The notes under the pieces: generated by a model | Told to the model about the DNA's origin: nothing | What the model saw: only the letters and a program-made list of their open reading frames with translations | The model's database searches: none | From: DATFQE01 sp963733845 | GTDB taxonomy: Bacteria > Actinomycetota > Thermoleophilia > Gaiellales > Gaiellaceae | NCBI GenBank assembly: GCA_963733845.1 | Contig: CAVTEM010000007.1 | Location: forward strand, 1,178,001 to 1,242,000 | Reading direction: 5' to 3' | DNA length: 64,000 nt | Translations under genes and position numbers: made by a program | Shown: positions 42,442 through 52,237 of the stretch, in pieces | Position numbering within the stretch: the stretch's first letter is position 1 | Layout: each line of letters opens with the position of its first letter

Positions 42442-45222
42442 ATGCTCCACGGGAGGGATCTGGAGCGCTCCCGTATCGGCGAGCTTCTCGATCGTGCTCG
42501 TGCGTCGGAAAGCGCCGTCTTGGTCGTCTTCGGCGAGCCGGGCGTCGGCAAGTCGGCTCTCCTGGAGGACGCGCGCGGCCAGGCCGGCGACATGCGCGTG
42601 CTCAGCGGCGCAGGGGTGGAATCAGAGGCGCAGCTCCCGTTCGCCGCCTTGCACCAGATCGTTCGCCCCGTCCTCGAGCACATTGAGAGCCTGCCGCAGC
42701 CGCAGGCCGCCGCCCTCAAGGGGGCGCTCGGCCTGGCGGCAGAGGGAAGCGACGACCGCTTCCTCGTCTCGCTCGCAGTCCTGAGCCTGCTCGCCGAAGC
42801 CGCCGAAGAGCGACCGCTCCTGTGCCTCGTCGACGATGCGCAATGGCTCGACGACGCGTCTGCGGACGCACTCGTCTTCGTCGCCAGGCGGCTCGAGGCC
42901 GAGGGCATCGTGATCCTGTTCGCCGCCCGGGAGGGTGAGTTTCGGCGCTTCGAGGCGCCCGGGCTCCCGGAGCTCCGCCTGGGTGGGCTCGGAGAGGAGG
43001 CGGCCGGGGCCCTGATCGATCGCCACACCGGCATCGCGCTCTCGCCCGAGGTACGCGAACGGCTCGTCGTCGAGACGGGCGGCAATCCGCTGGCGCTGCT
43101 CGAACTCCCCTCGTCCCTGAGCGAGGCGCAGCTGTCGGGCGCCGAGGCGATGCTCACCCCCATCCCCGTCGGCGCCCGGGTCGAGCGCGCGTTCCTGGCG
43201 CGGGTCGAGCGGCTGCCGGCGGAGACGCAGACGCTCCTGCTCGTCGCCGCGGCCGACGACAGCCGTGAGCTCGCGACGGTCTTGCGTGCCGCAGCGGAGC
43301 TCGGAGTCGGAGCGGAGGCGCTCGATCGCGCCGAGGAGGCGGGCCTGGCGCACGCGCGCGGCGCCGAGCTCGAGCTTCGCCACCCACTCGTCCGCTCCGC
43401 GGTCTACCAGGCAGCGCCACTCTCCAGGCGGCAGGCAGCCCACCGCGCGCTGGCGAGCGTCCTGGACGGCGAAGCCGAGGCGGACCGCCGCGCCTGGCAC
43501 CGCGCCGCGGCGAGCGTGGAGCCCGATCCGGCCGTAAGTGAGGAGCTGGAGCAGGCGGCCGAGCGGGCGCGGCGGCGGAGCGGCTTCGCGACTGCCTCGC
43601 TCGCGTTCGAGCGGGCCGCAGCGCTGACAGCGGACGAGGAGGAACGGGGACGGCGACTGACAGCGGCCGCGGAGAACGCCTGGCTCGCGGGCCGCATCGA
43701 GCGGGCGCTGACGTTGCTCGAAGCGGCGCGCCCGCTGGTCTCGGAGCCGATCCAGCGCGCGGACGTCGACCGCTACCTCGGTCTGATCGAGATGACGCGC
43801 GGGGTGCCGGCCGACGCGTGTCAGCTGCTGCTTCGTGCAGCAGAGGAGGTGGCGTCGAGCGACGGCCACCGGGCGCTCCAGCTGCTCAACATCGCCGGCC
43901 TCGCCGCGGCCTATGCAGGCGACCTCGAGGCGGCTGTCGCGATCGCCGAGGCGGCTCGCGGCCTGACCATCGAGGAGACCCCGTTCGTGCGCATGCTCGC
44001 GCAGCTCCTGATCGGGCTCGGAGACCACGCCCAGCGCGACTTCGCCGCTGCCGCGCCGAAGCTCCGCGAGGCGCTCGAGCTCGCGGAGAAGCTCGATCAC
44101 GATGCTGTGAGCGAACAGCCGGTGGAGCTGCTCTTCGCGGGACGGGCCGCCCTCTACCTCGGCGACGATCAAGCGACCTACCGGACGCACCGGCAGGCGG
44201 CCGCTCAGGCGCGGGCGACCGGCGCGGTCAGCATCGTGCCGCAGATTCTTCCCCGCCTCGCGCTTGCGGAGGTGTGGGCGGGCCGCTGGCCCTCCGCGGC
44301 GGCCAACGCGAACGAGGGCCTCCAGCTCGCGCGGGAGATCGACCAGCCCCATGGGGTCGCGCAGCAGCTCGTGATGCTCGCTCTGCTCGCGGCCGCTCGC
44401 GGTTCCGAGGACGAGTGCCGGTCGCTGGCGGCCGAGAGTCGGGAGCTCGCCTCCGCTCGCGGGCTCGGGGTCGTCGCCGAGATCGCGCAGTGGGCATTGG
44501 CGCTGCTGGAGCTGGGACTCGGTCGGGCAGAGGAAGCGCTGAGGCGCTCCCGAGAGATCTCCAGCACGATGGTCGTCTTCTGGGGTGCGCTCGATCGGGT
44601 CGAAGCTGCCATCCGCGCGGGCGACCCCGAAGCTGCGCGAGCCTTTCTGGACGCGTTCGAGCCGTGGGCGGAGAGCAGCGGTGTTGCCTGGCCGCGTGCG
44701 GTGGTCCTGCACTGCCGTGCGCTGCTCACGGGGGATGAGACCGAAGCCGAGCGCCTGTTCGCTGCCGCGCTCGCCGAGCACGCCGCGGCCGGCCGGCCCT
44801 TCGAGCTTGCCCGCACCGAGCTCGCCTACGGCGAGTTCCTGCGCCGCGCCCGACAGCGGGTCGAGGCGCGCGGTCACCTGGGAGCCGCCCTCGACCGCTT
44901 CGAGGGGCTCGGCGCGGCGCTCTGGGCGGAGAAGGCGCGGGTCGAGCTGAGGGCGAGCGGCCAGACGGCGCGCAAGCGCGACCCGAGCACGAGAGCCGAC
45001 CTGACCGAGCAGGAGCTGCAGATTGCCCGCTTCGTGGCGGAGGGCCATACGAACCGGGAGGTGGCCGCCCAGCTCTTCCTCAGCCCGCGCACGATCGACT
45101 TCCACCTCCGCAACGTCTTCAAGAAGCTCGGCATCAGCTCCCGCACCGCGCTCGCCCGACTCGATCTCGACTCCGAGGCCGTCGGCGCACGCGCTCGGAG
45201 CCCGGCGCTTCCGCCGGCGTAA
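42442..45222 (+). CDS. LuxR-family AAA ATPase regulator 4
   Basis: 926 residues. Walker A GEPGVGKS at 31-38, Walker B LLCLVDDAQWLD, helical sensor domain, C-terminal LuxR HTH (LTEQELQIARFVAEGHTNRE, FLSPRTIDFHLRNVFKKLG). Note DFHLRN in the recognition helix against DSHLRN in regulators 1-3, and VGARVERAFLARV in the NTPase part, so it is the most divergent of the four. Divergent from the DHA2 pump. ATP-driven oligomerisation on ligand binding is typical for the class. Confidence 0.9.
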   Translation: MLHGRDLERSRIGELLDRARASESAVLVVFGEPGVGKSALLEDARGQAGDMRVLSGAGVESEAQLPFAALHQIVRPVLEHIESLPQPQAAALKGALGLAAEGSDDRFLVSLAVLSLLAEAAEERPLLCLVDDAQWLDDASADALVFVARRLEAEGIVILFAAREGEFRRFEAPGLPELRLGGLGEEAAGALIDRHTGIALSPEVRERLVVETGGNPLALLELPSSLSEAQLSGAEAMLTPIPVGARVERAFLARVERLPAETQTLLLVAAADDSRELATVLRAAAELGVGAEALDRAEEAGLAHARGAELELRHPLVRSAVYQAAPLSRRQAAHRALASVLDGEAEADRRAWHRAAASVEPDPAVSEELEQAAERARRRSGFATASLAFERAAALTADEEERGRRLTAAAENAWLAGRIERALTLLEAARPLVSEPIQRADVDRYLGLIEMTRGVPADACQLLLRAAEEVASSDGHRALQLLNIAGLAAAYAGDLEAAVAIAEAARGLTIEETPFVRMLAQLLIGLGDHAQRDFAAAAPKLREALELAEKLDHDAVSEQPVELLFAGRAALYLGDDQATYRTHRQAAAQARATGAVSIVPQILPRLALAEVWAGRWPSAAANANEGLQLAREIDQPHGVAQQLVMLALLAAARGSEDECRSLAAESRELASARGLGVVAEIAQWALALLELGLGRAEEALRRSREISSTMVVFWGALDRVEAAIRAGDPEAARAFLDAFEPWAESSGVAWPRAVVLHCRALLTGDETEAERLFAAALAEHAAAGRPFELARTELAYGEFLRRARQRVEARGHLGAALDRFEGLGAALWAEKARVELRASGQTARKRDPSTRADLTEQELQIARFVAEGHTNREVAAQLFLSPRTIDFHLRNVFKKLGISSRTALARLDLDSEAVGARARSPALPPA

Positions 45223-45226
45223 ACCT

Positions 45227-45260
45227 GAGCCTCGACCCGGGCCGTGCGCGGCTCTTTCTT
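45227..45260 (+). terminator. Hairpin plus T-rich tail after LuxR4
   Basis: GAGCC (45227-45231) pairs with GGCTC (45250-45254), followed by TTTCTT. The tail runs into the -35 box of the next promoter. Confidence 0.4.
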
Positions 45261-45288
45261 GACAACCGCGCTGCGTGCCGCATTGAAT
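45259..45288 (+). promoter_or_regulatory. Promoter of the catabolic gene train
   Basis: TTGACA at 45259-45264, an 18-bp spacer, TTGAAT at 45283-45288, then six bases and the ATG at 45295. Both boxes are near consensus for a housekeeping sigma factor and the mRNA should be leaderless. Confidence 0.7.
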
Positions 45289-45294
45289 CCCTCG

Positions 45295-46104
45295 ATGCTT
45301 CTCGCAGAGGTCGAGTACGCGCGGCCCTCGAGCATCGACGAGGCCCTGCGGTTGCTGTCGGCGCACGAAGGCGCACGAGCGCTCGCCGGCGGCCAGACGC
45401 TGACGAACGTGATGAAGGCGCGCGCGGCGGCGCCCGACGTGCTCGTCGACCTGGCCGACCTCGACGAGCTTCGGCGCATCGCCCGAGCGGACGACGGCGG
45501 TCTCGAGCTCGGCGCGATGGCCACCTACACCGCCGTGATCGCCTCGCCCGAGGTGGGCGACGCGCGGCCGATCGTCGCCGAGGTGTCCGCGCAGATCGCC
45601 GATGTCCAGGTCCGCAACCGGGGGACGGTGGGCGGCAACCTCTGCACCAGCGATCCGACCAACCATCTGCCGCCGCTGATGGCTGCCCTCGGCGCGACGA
45701 TGACGATCGTCGGTCCCTCGGGCGAGCGGACGATCGCCGCGGACGAGTTCTTCCTCGGCGTCTACATGACCGCCGTCGCGCCGGACGAGCTCTTGACGAA
45801 GATCTCGATTCCCCCCGCGGATGGCGCCGGCGACGGCTTCGCCGCCGTCACGATCGGGAAAGACGGAACGTGCATCGCGAATGCCGCGGCCACGGTGCAG
45901 GACGGCAGCGCGCGTATCGCCCTCGGCTGTGTCGCCGCCACGCCGGTGGTGCTGAGCTCCGATGCGGAGGACGGCGCGATCGCTGCCGCGCTTCAGGGGG
46001 CCGACCTCGACCCGCCCGGCGACGTACACGCGTCGGCCGACTATCGCCGCCACCTCGCCGGGGTCCTCGCGATCCGCGCGGTGCGGCAGGCAAGGGGGAG
46101 CTGA
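45295..46104 (+). CDS. Molybdenum hydroxylase FAD-binding subunit (CoxM-like)
   Basis: 269 residues. FAD motifs AGGQTL at 31-36 and TVGGN at 111-115 are the family hallmarks. It accepts electrons from the iron-sulfur subunit of the xanthine-dehydrogenase-type enzyme formed with the next two genes. Start ATG set by the promoter 6 nt upstream; earlier in-frame codons at 45244 are rejected. Its stop overlaps the next ATG (TGATG). Confidence 0.9.
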   Translation: MLLAEVEYARPSSIDEALRLLSAHEGARALAGGQTLTNVMKARAAAPDVLVDLADLDELRRIARADDGGLELGAMATYTAVIASPEVGDARPIVAEVSAQIADVQVRNRGTVGGNLCTSDPTNHLPPLMAALGATMTIVGPSGERTIAADEFFLGVYMTAVAPDELLTKISIPPADGAGDGFAAVTIGKDGTCIANAAATVQDGSARIALGCVAATPVVLSSDAEDGAIAAALQGADLDPPGDVHASADYRRHLAGVLAIRAVRQARGS

Positions 46105-46583
46105 TGGAGCCGATCTCGGCCCAGCGGATCACGGTCTCGGTCAACGGCGAAAGCCACGAGCGCGAGGTGGAGGCCCGGCGGCTGCTGGTCCACTTCCTCC
46201 GCGACGACCTCGACCTCACCGGCACCCACGTCGGGTGCGACACGGGCAACTGCGGAGCCTGCACCGTCATCTACGACGGCATCGCGATCAAGAGCTGCAT
46301 GATGCTCGCGGTCCAGGCGGACGGGGCGGTGATCGAGACGGTCGAGGGCCTGAGCACCGACGACGAGCTCCATCCGCTCCAGAAAGCCTTCGGAGCGACC
46401 CACGCGCTCCAGTGCGGCTTCTGCACGCCCGGGATGCTGATGAGCGCGAAGCACCTGCTCGAGCACAACCCCGAGCCGACGGAGACCGAAGTCCGGCGTG
46501 CGATCCAGGGGAACATCTGCCGCTGCACGGGCTACGTCAACATCGTCGAGGCCGTGCTGACGGCCGCAAAGGGGGCTACGTGA
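46104..46583 (+). CDS. Molybdenum hydroxylase [2Fe-2S] subunit (CoxS-like)
   Basis: 159 residues with both iron-sulfur clusters: plant-ferredoxin type C45, C50, C53 and C65 (GCDTGNCGAC...SC), and the second set C104, C107, C139, C141 (QCGFCTPGM, GNICRCTGY). Passes electrons from the molybdenum site to the FAD subunit. Stop and next GTG overlap (GTGA). Confidence 0.93.
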   Translation: MEPISAQRITVSVNGESHEREVEARRLLVHFLRDDLDLTGTHVGCDTGNCGACTVIYDGIAIKSCMMLAVQADGAVIETVEGLSTDDELHPLQKAFGATHALQCGFCTPGMLMSAKHLLEHNPEPTETEVRRAIQGNICRCTGYVNIVEAVLTAAKGAT

Positions 46584-49068
46584 GCGAGACCACCGTCTCA
46601 CCCGAGCAGGCGCTCACGGTCGAGGAGCAGGAGGTCAAGCCCGGCTTCATCGGGCAGAACGTTCCGCGGAAGGAAGACCAGCGCCTGGTTCAGGGCGAGG
46701 GCGTCTTCGTGGACGACGTCAAGCGGCACGGCATGGCGTACGTGCACTTCGTGCGGTCGCCGTACGCACACGCGGCGATCACGCGGATCGACGTGTCGAA
46801 AGCCGTCGAGCTCGAGGGTGTCTACGGGACCCTGATCGGCGAGGAGGTCGCCGCGATAAGCGACGCGTTCTTCCAGATCGCGCCGCCCCCCGGTGGGCAC
46901 GTCAAGGACTTCGCGCTCGCCCGTCGGCCGCGTTCGGCACGTCGGCGAGCCGGTCGTCGCCGTGGCCGCGACGACGCGCGAGCTCGCGCGCGACGCCGCC
47001 GACCTCGTGGAGGTGGACTACGAACCGCTCGAGCCGGTGCTCGACGCCGGAGCGGGCGGCCGACCCCTCGTCGCCGCTCCTGCACGAGGACGTCGGCTCG
47101 AACGTGATCTGGTCGGGCGAGTTCGACTACGGCGACTACGACGCGGCGCTCGCCGAGGCGGACAAGGTCGTGCGGATCAAGCGCCTGCACTTCGACCGCT
47201 TCTCCTCAACGCCGCTCGAGACCAGCGGCGCGGTCGTCGAGTACAACCGCGGCACCGCGCAGTGGACGATCCACTCGAACAACCAGTTCCCGGGCTTCGC
47301 CCAGATCATGATGGCGCCGGCCCTGCGAGTCGGGATCGACAAGCTCCGCTTCGTCTCACAGGACATCGGCGGCGGGTTCGGCAACAAGATCTGCACGCAC
47401 GTCCAGCTGGTCGCGCTCTGCCTGCTCGCGCGGAAGCTGAAGCGCCCCGTGCAGTGGACCGAGTGGCGCACCGACCAGCACACGGCGAACTCGCACGGCA
47501 ACGAGCGCGTGTTCCTCGACGTCGAGGTGCCGGTGAAGGCGGACGGGACGATGCTCGGCTTCCGGGCGCGGATGCTCGACGACTGCGGTGCGTGGACCCG
47601 CTACGAGCCGCTCGGCTGCATCATCTGGGCGCAGGTCACGCCGGGCGTCTACCGCTGGCGGAACGTCCGGGTCGACTTCACGCAGGTCTGCACGAACAAG
47701 TCGCCGTGCGGCCCGAACCGCGGCTACTCGCGGATGCAGCACCTCTGGTTCACGGAGCGCGTGATCGACATCGTCGGACGCGAGCTCGGGATCGACCCGG
47801 TCGAGATCCGCAAGCGCAACTACATCCGCTCCGACGAGATGCCCTACGAGACGCCCAACGGCTGTATCTACGACTCCGGCGACTACGCGGCCTGCCTCGA
47901 CCAGGCGCTCGAGCTGATCGGCTACGAGGGGATCGAGGAGCGGCGGCGCGACGCCGAGGCCCGCGGGAAGCTGCTCGGCGTCGGCATCGGCTCGACGCTC
48001 GACTCGGGCACGAACAACTTCGGCCAGTCGACGATTCTCAACCCGGAGCTGCAGTTCTCGGGCAACAACGAGGTCGCGACGGTCAAGCTCGACATCTTCG
48101 GCGAGATCGTCGTCACGCTCGGGACGACACCGCAGGGCCAGAGCCACGAGACGACCGCGGCGCAGGTGGTCTCGGACATCCTCGGGGTCAGCCCCGACAT
48201 GGTCACGGTCCGGGCCGGCCACGACAGCTACTGGAACTCCCACGCCGGCTTCTCCGGAACCTATGCCAGCCAGTTCGCGGTCACCGGGCTGGGCGCGGTC
48301 AAGGGCGCGACGGACATGCTCGCGGAGGAGATCAAGCAGATCGGAGCCGCGGTCCTCGGCGCCGAGTCGACCGACGACGTCCACCTCGAGGGCGGCTTCG
48401 TCAAGCGGAACGACAACCCCGAGGCCGCGCTGCCGTTCATGGCCTGCGGCGCGATCGTGAACGCGAACAACGCGGTGCTGCCGATGGAGGCCCGCAGCAT
48501 CACGCTCAACTGCCGCTACGTGTACGTCCCGCCGCACCAGCTGCCCGACAAGGAGCGCAAGTACGGCAACCTGACGCTGACCTACGCGAACCAGATCCAC
48601 GCCTGTGTGGTCGAGATCGACCCGGAGACGGGCGTGTACGAGATCGTCGACTACAGCGCGGTCGACGACTGCGGCGTGCGGATCAACCCGCAGATCGTCG
48701 AGGGGCAGGTGCACGGCGCGACGGCCCAGTCGATCGGCGCCGCCACGCACGAGACGTTCCCCTACGACGAAGACGGGAACCTGCTGACGCCGAACTTCTA
48801 CGACTACCACGTCCCGCACGCACTCGACATGCCGCCGATGAAGACCGGCTATGTCGAGTCGCCCTCGCCGTTCACGCCGCTCGGCGCCAAGGGCATGGGT
48901 GAGGGCGGGGGCGCAGGGATCAGCGCCGTCTGCGCGGCGCTCCAGGACGCACTCGCGGGGGCGGGCGGAGCGATCGTCTACGACAGCTCCAATCCCTACA
49001 ACCGGGTCTGGGAGCTGCTTCGCGACCCCGAGCAGAGTCGCGGCCTGGTCTCCGTGGACGAGCGATGA
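46580..49068 (+). CDS. Molybdenum hydroxylase large subunit (CoxL/XdhB-like; two +1 frameshifts)
   Basis: About 828 residues when corrected. The start GFIGQNVPRKEDQRLVQGEG is typical. Extra bases at about 46920-46922 and 47054-47056 break the frame; joined, HVGEPVVAVAATTRELARDA and LLHEDVGSNVIWSGEFDYGD follow as expected. The cofactor part has QDIGGGFGNK and the C-terminal active-site glutamate in GAKGMGEGGGAG. The active loop reads NKSPCGPNRGYSRMQ: not the AYRCSFR loop of true CO dehydrogenase, so CO oxidation is unlikely. It probably hydroxylates a heteroaromatic or aldehyde substrate. Confidence 0.87.
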
Positions 49069-49508
49069 GGGTCGCAGGCGAGCGGACGTTCGCGGCGCCG
49101 CGTGAGACCGTCTGGGGGGTCCTCAACGACCCCGGGCAGATGGCGAAGCTGATGCCCGGCGTCGACAGCTTCGACGTCGAGGACGACAAGCACTGGCGGG
49201 CGAACGTGAAGATCCCGCTCGGCCTCGGCTCGCTCCGCCTGAGCATCAACTTCGAGAAGACCGAGGAGCGGGCGCCCGACTTCGCCCGCTTGCACGCCAA
49301 GGGCACCGGCGTCGGAGCGCTGATGGACATGGACACGCAGTTCAACCTCAGCGAGAGCGACGGTGCGACGGCCATGGCCTGGGAAGCCGACGTCCGCATC
49401 GCCGGACCGGTCGGGAGCATGGGCCAGCGCGTGCTCCAGCCGATCGTCAACCAGCAGGTGCAGAACGTGCTCACGGCTCTCGACAAGCAGGTGGCAAGCG
49501 CAACGTGA
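49065..49508 (+). CDS. CoxG-like SRPBCC protein
   Basis: 147 residues of the SRPBCC fold (GERTFAAPRETVWGVLNDPG, MPGVDSFDVEDD, FEKTEERAPDFARLHAKGTG). Such CoxG proteins anchor or assist molybdenum hydroxylases at the membrane. ATG overlaps the large-subunit stop; start and end overlap with its neighbours by 4 bp. Confidence 0.87.
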   Translation: MRVAGERTFAAPRETVWGVLNDPGQMAKLMPGVDSFDVEDDKHWRANVKIPLGLGSLRLSINFEKTEERAPDFARLHAKGTGVGALMDMDTQFNLSESDGATAMAWEADVRIAGPVGSMGQRVLQPIVNQQVQNVLTALDKQVASAT

Positions 49509-50002
49509 GCGTGCCCGTGACGGGCGAGGAGTTCGTCGCGATCATGTCAGCCTTCCCGACGGGCGTCGCGATCGTCACGGCCGTCGATCTCGACGGGACG
49601 CCCCGCGGGCTCACGACGAACGCGGTCACGAGCGCGTCCCTCGCGCCGCCGATCCTGCTCGTCTGCCTCGACCTGACCTCCCGCACGCTTCCGGCCGTGC
49701 GGCGCAGCGGACGGTTCGCCGTCAACTTCATGAGCGCAGGCTGCGAGGCCGTCTGCCGGAAGTTCGCGGAGAAGGCCGACGACAAGTTCGATCACGTGCG
49801 GTGGGCGCCCGGCGTCGGCGGCGTGCCTCTGCTCTCCGGGCACGCGGTCGCGATCGCCGAGTGCGCGGTGCAGGACGAGCTGGAGGTCGGCGACCACGCG
49901 GTGGTGACGGGGCTCGTCGAGGCGGGCTCGCCGCCTGCTGCGACCGGCGAGCCGCTCCTCTACTTCCGCCGCGCCTTCCACGGGGCCGGCCCGTCAAGCT
50001 GA
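49505..50002 (+). CDS. Flavin reductase family protein
   Basis: 165 residues. FMN/FAD-binding split-barrel: FPTGVAIVTAVD, GLTTNAVTSASLAPPILLVCL, FAVNFM. Supplies reduced flavin to a partner monooxygenase, here most simply the adjacent LLM protein. GTG start overlaps coxG. Confidence 0.87.
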   Translation: MSVPVTGEEFVAIMSAFPTGVAIVTAVDLDGTPRGLTTNAVTSASLAPPILLVCLDLTSRTLPAVRRSGRFAVNFMSAGCEAVCRKFAEKADDKFDHVRWAPGVGGVPLLSGHAVAIAECAVQDELEVGDHAVVTGLVEAGSPPAATGEPLLYFRRAFHGAGPSS

Positions 50003-50014
50003 GAGGATTGGCCC

Positions 50015-51046
50015 GTGCCGCCGTTTCGCATCGGGGTGATGCAGCTGACGATGGAGCCGCTCGAGGAGATGCTCGCGTCGGCGCGCGTCATGGACGAGGT
50101 CGGGATGGACACGATCTGGCTGGCCGAGGCCTATCCGTGGTGGCGCAAGCACGGCATGGAGGCGCGCTCGTCGACGGTCGTGTCGGCCCTGATCGCCCGC
50201 GAGACGAAGCGGCTGACGATCGGCTGGGGGATCATCTCGCCCTTCACCCGCCACCCCGTGCAGGCCGCGATGGACGCGCGGGTCGTCCAGGAGGTCGCCG
50301 GGCCCGGGCGCTTCCTGCTCGGGTACGGGACGTCGAAGATCTTCCTCAACAACGCCAAGCGCGGCGACGAGAAGCTGTCCACGCTCGGAGCCATGCGCGA
50401 CGCGGTCGAGATCACGCGCGGTGTCCTCGGCGGCGCCGCGTTCGACTACGACGGCAAGGTCTTCAGCGCCTCCGTGCCGGCGCTCGAGAACGGGGCGCAC
50501 ACACCGCGTGAGGTCCCGCCCGTGTACGTGGCCGCGACGGCGCCGAAGATGCAGGCGCTCGCGGGCGAGCTCGCCGACGGCTGCCTGACGCCGTCGATCA
50601 CGACACCCGCGTTCGTGCGCTACACGCGCGAGAACGTCGGCCGTGACATCGACATCGGCTGCACGATCGTCGCCTCGATCGGCGCGGATCGCGACGAGGG
50701 CCGCGACGGCGCCCGCGAGATCGCCGGCATGTACCTCGCGAACAAGGTTCAGAACATCAAGGGCGCCGCCGACACGCTGCTCGACCTCGCGGGCCTCGAG
50801 CAGGACGAGATCCGGCCGATCGCGGAGGCGATGGAGAGCGGGGGCCGCCTCGCCGCGAAGGAGCTCGTGACGGACGCGATCCTGGACAAGTGCAAGCCGA
50901 TCGCGGGCACGCCCGAGGATTGCATCGAGGCGATCGAGGAGTACCGGGACGCGGGCTGTACCCACGTCATGCTCGAGCTCTGGGGCGCGAAGCGACACGA
51001 GCAGCTGCGGCTCTTCGGCGAGCGGGTGGTGCCGCACTTCCGATGA
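50015..51046 (+). CDS. LLM-class flavin-dependent oxidoreductase 1
   Basis: 343 residues, bacterial-luciferase-like TIM barrel: MDEVGMDTIWLAEAYPWWRK, TIGWGIISPFTRHPVQAAMD, FLLGYGTSKIFLNN. C-terminal CIEAIEEYRDAGCTHVMLEL is family-typical. Uses F420 or reduced FMN; the neighbouring flavin reductase favours FMN and a monooxygenase role. GTG start with GAGAGG upstream. The stop overlaps the next ATG. Confidence 0.87.
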   Translation: MPPFRIGVMQLTMEPLEEMLASARVMDEVGMDTIWLAEAYPWWRKHGMEARSSTVVSALIARETKRLTIGWGIISPFTRHPVQAAMDARVVQEVAGPGRFLLGYGTSKIFLNNAKRGDEKLSTLGAMRDAVEITRGVLGGAAFDYDGKVFSASVPALENGAHTPREVPPVYVAATAPKMQALAGELADGCLTPSITTPAFVRYTRENVGRDIDIGCTIVASIGADRDEGRDGAREIAGMYLANKVQNIKGAADTLLDLAGLEQDEIRPIAEAMESGGRLAAKELVTDAILDKCKPIAGTPEDCIEAIEEYRDAGCTHVMLELWGAKRHEQLRLFGERVVPHFR

Positions 51047-52237
51047 TCGACCGCGACCGCCTCGTCGATCTGGCGCTCCGCCTCGTCTCGACGCCGTCGT
51101 TCACCGGCTCGGAGGAGGCGGCGGCCGACCTGATGCGCTCCGAGCTTGCCGCGCTCGGGCTCCAGGTGCAGTGGCAGCAGGTCGAGGACGGCCGCGCCAA
51201 CGTGCTCGGCACCTGGCCGGGCGCGGGCGGAGGGCCCACGTTGATGCTGAACGGCCATCTGGACACGTCCTACTCGGGGCGTGAGCCCTGGCTCGAGGGC
51301 ATTCCGGGCTTCCAGCCGGTGGGGTTCGAGCGCGAAGGACGCATCTACGGGCTCGGGATCTCGAACATGAAGGGCGCGCTTGCCTGCTACGTGGAGGCGG
51401 TTCGGTCGCTTCAGGACGCGGGCATTCGGCTGAAGGGCGACGTCCTCGTCGCGGCGGTTGCCGGCGAGATCGAGAAGACGCAGCAGGGCGACGCCCAGGG
51501 CGCCGAGTACAGGGGGTACGCGGCCGGCTCGCGCCACCTCGTCGGGCACGGCGGTGCCGCGGACATGTGCATCCTGGGCGAGCCCACGGAGAACAAGCTC
51601 GTCCTCGCGCACTTCGGGACGCTCTGGATGCGCCTCTCCACGCACGGGCCGTTCGTGCACACGGCGTTCAGCTCGGGCCGACTGGAGGAGAACTCGATCG
51701 TGCGCATGCGGAGCGTCCTCGACTCGGTGCTCGAATGGCTTCCGCGGTGGGAGGAGGAGATGAGCCACGACGGCTACCGGGGGGTCGCGAACGTCGGCGC
51801 GATCCAGGGTGGGTTCGGCTGGCGCGTCTCGCGCACGCCGCACGCGACCGACCTCTTCGTCGACCTGCGCGTGCCGCCGTCGGTGCCCATGGCCGAGGCG
51901 CGACGCAAGGCGCTCGAGTTCGCGCGCGGCCTCGACGGGGTCGAGGCAGAGGTCTACGTGACCGCACCGGGCGCCGAGATCGAGGAGAGCCACCCGCTCG
52001 TGGGGGCGCTCGGCGACGCGCACGCCGAGGTCTTCGGGGCTCCCGCCGGAGCGCGACGTGACGCGCTGGTTCTCGGACGCGTCGGTCCTGAGCCGCTACG
52101 GGATCGCGACGGTCAACTACGGCACGTCGAGCGGCCTTCCGGACGCCGAGCTGGGCGAGAACCTGGAGATCGAGGGGCTCGTGAAGACCGCGGAGGTCTA
52201 CGCGCGCGCGATCCAGAACGTCTGCGAGGTCGCATGA
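51043..52237 (+). CDS. M20-family metallopeptidase/amidohydrolase (one +1 frameshift)
   Basis: About 397 residues when corrected. Zinc motif LNGHLDT (H72, D74) and GEIEK (E142-E144) are present, but the bridging-aspartate site reads GISNMKG with N108 in place of the usual Asp, so metal binding or activity may differ. One extra base at about 52042-52047 breaks the frame after EVFGAP; the corrected end is WFSDASVLSRYGIATVNYGT and so on to AIQNVCEVA. The family cleaves N-acyl or carbamoyl groups. Overlaps with both neighbours (ATGA). Confidence 0.82.

Noticed and set aside
42622..46053. 1143-codon open frame on the minus strand
   Set aside because: Antisense to LuxR4 and coxM; arginine/alanine-rich without any domain; a normal by-product of very high GC.
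46893..48902. 669-codon plus-strand frame within the Mo-hydroxylase large subunit
   Set aside because: Only its first ~60 codons are real (between two frameshifts); the rest is a shadow frame rich in Arg and Pro.
45295..49508. Aerobic CO dehydrogenase (coxMSL) operon
   Set aside because: The large subunit lacks the AYRCSFR active-site loop; only the general Mo-hydroxylase class is supported.
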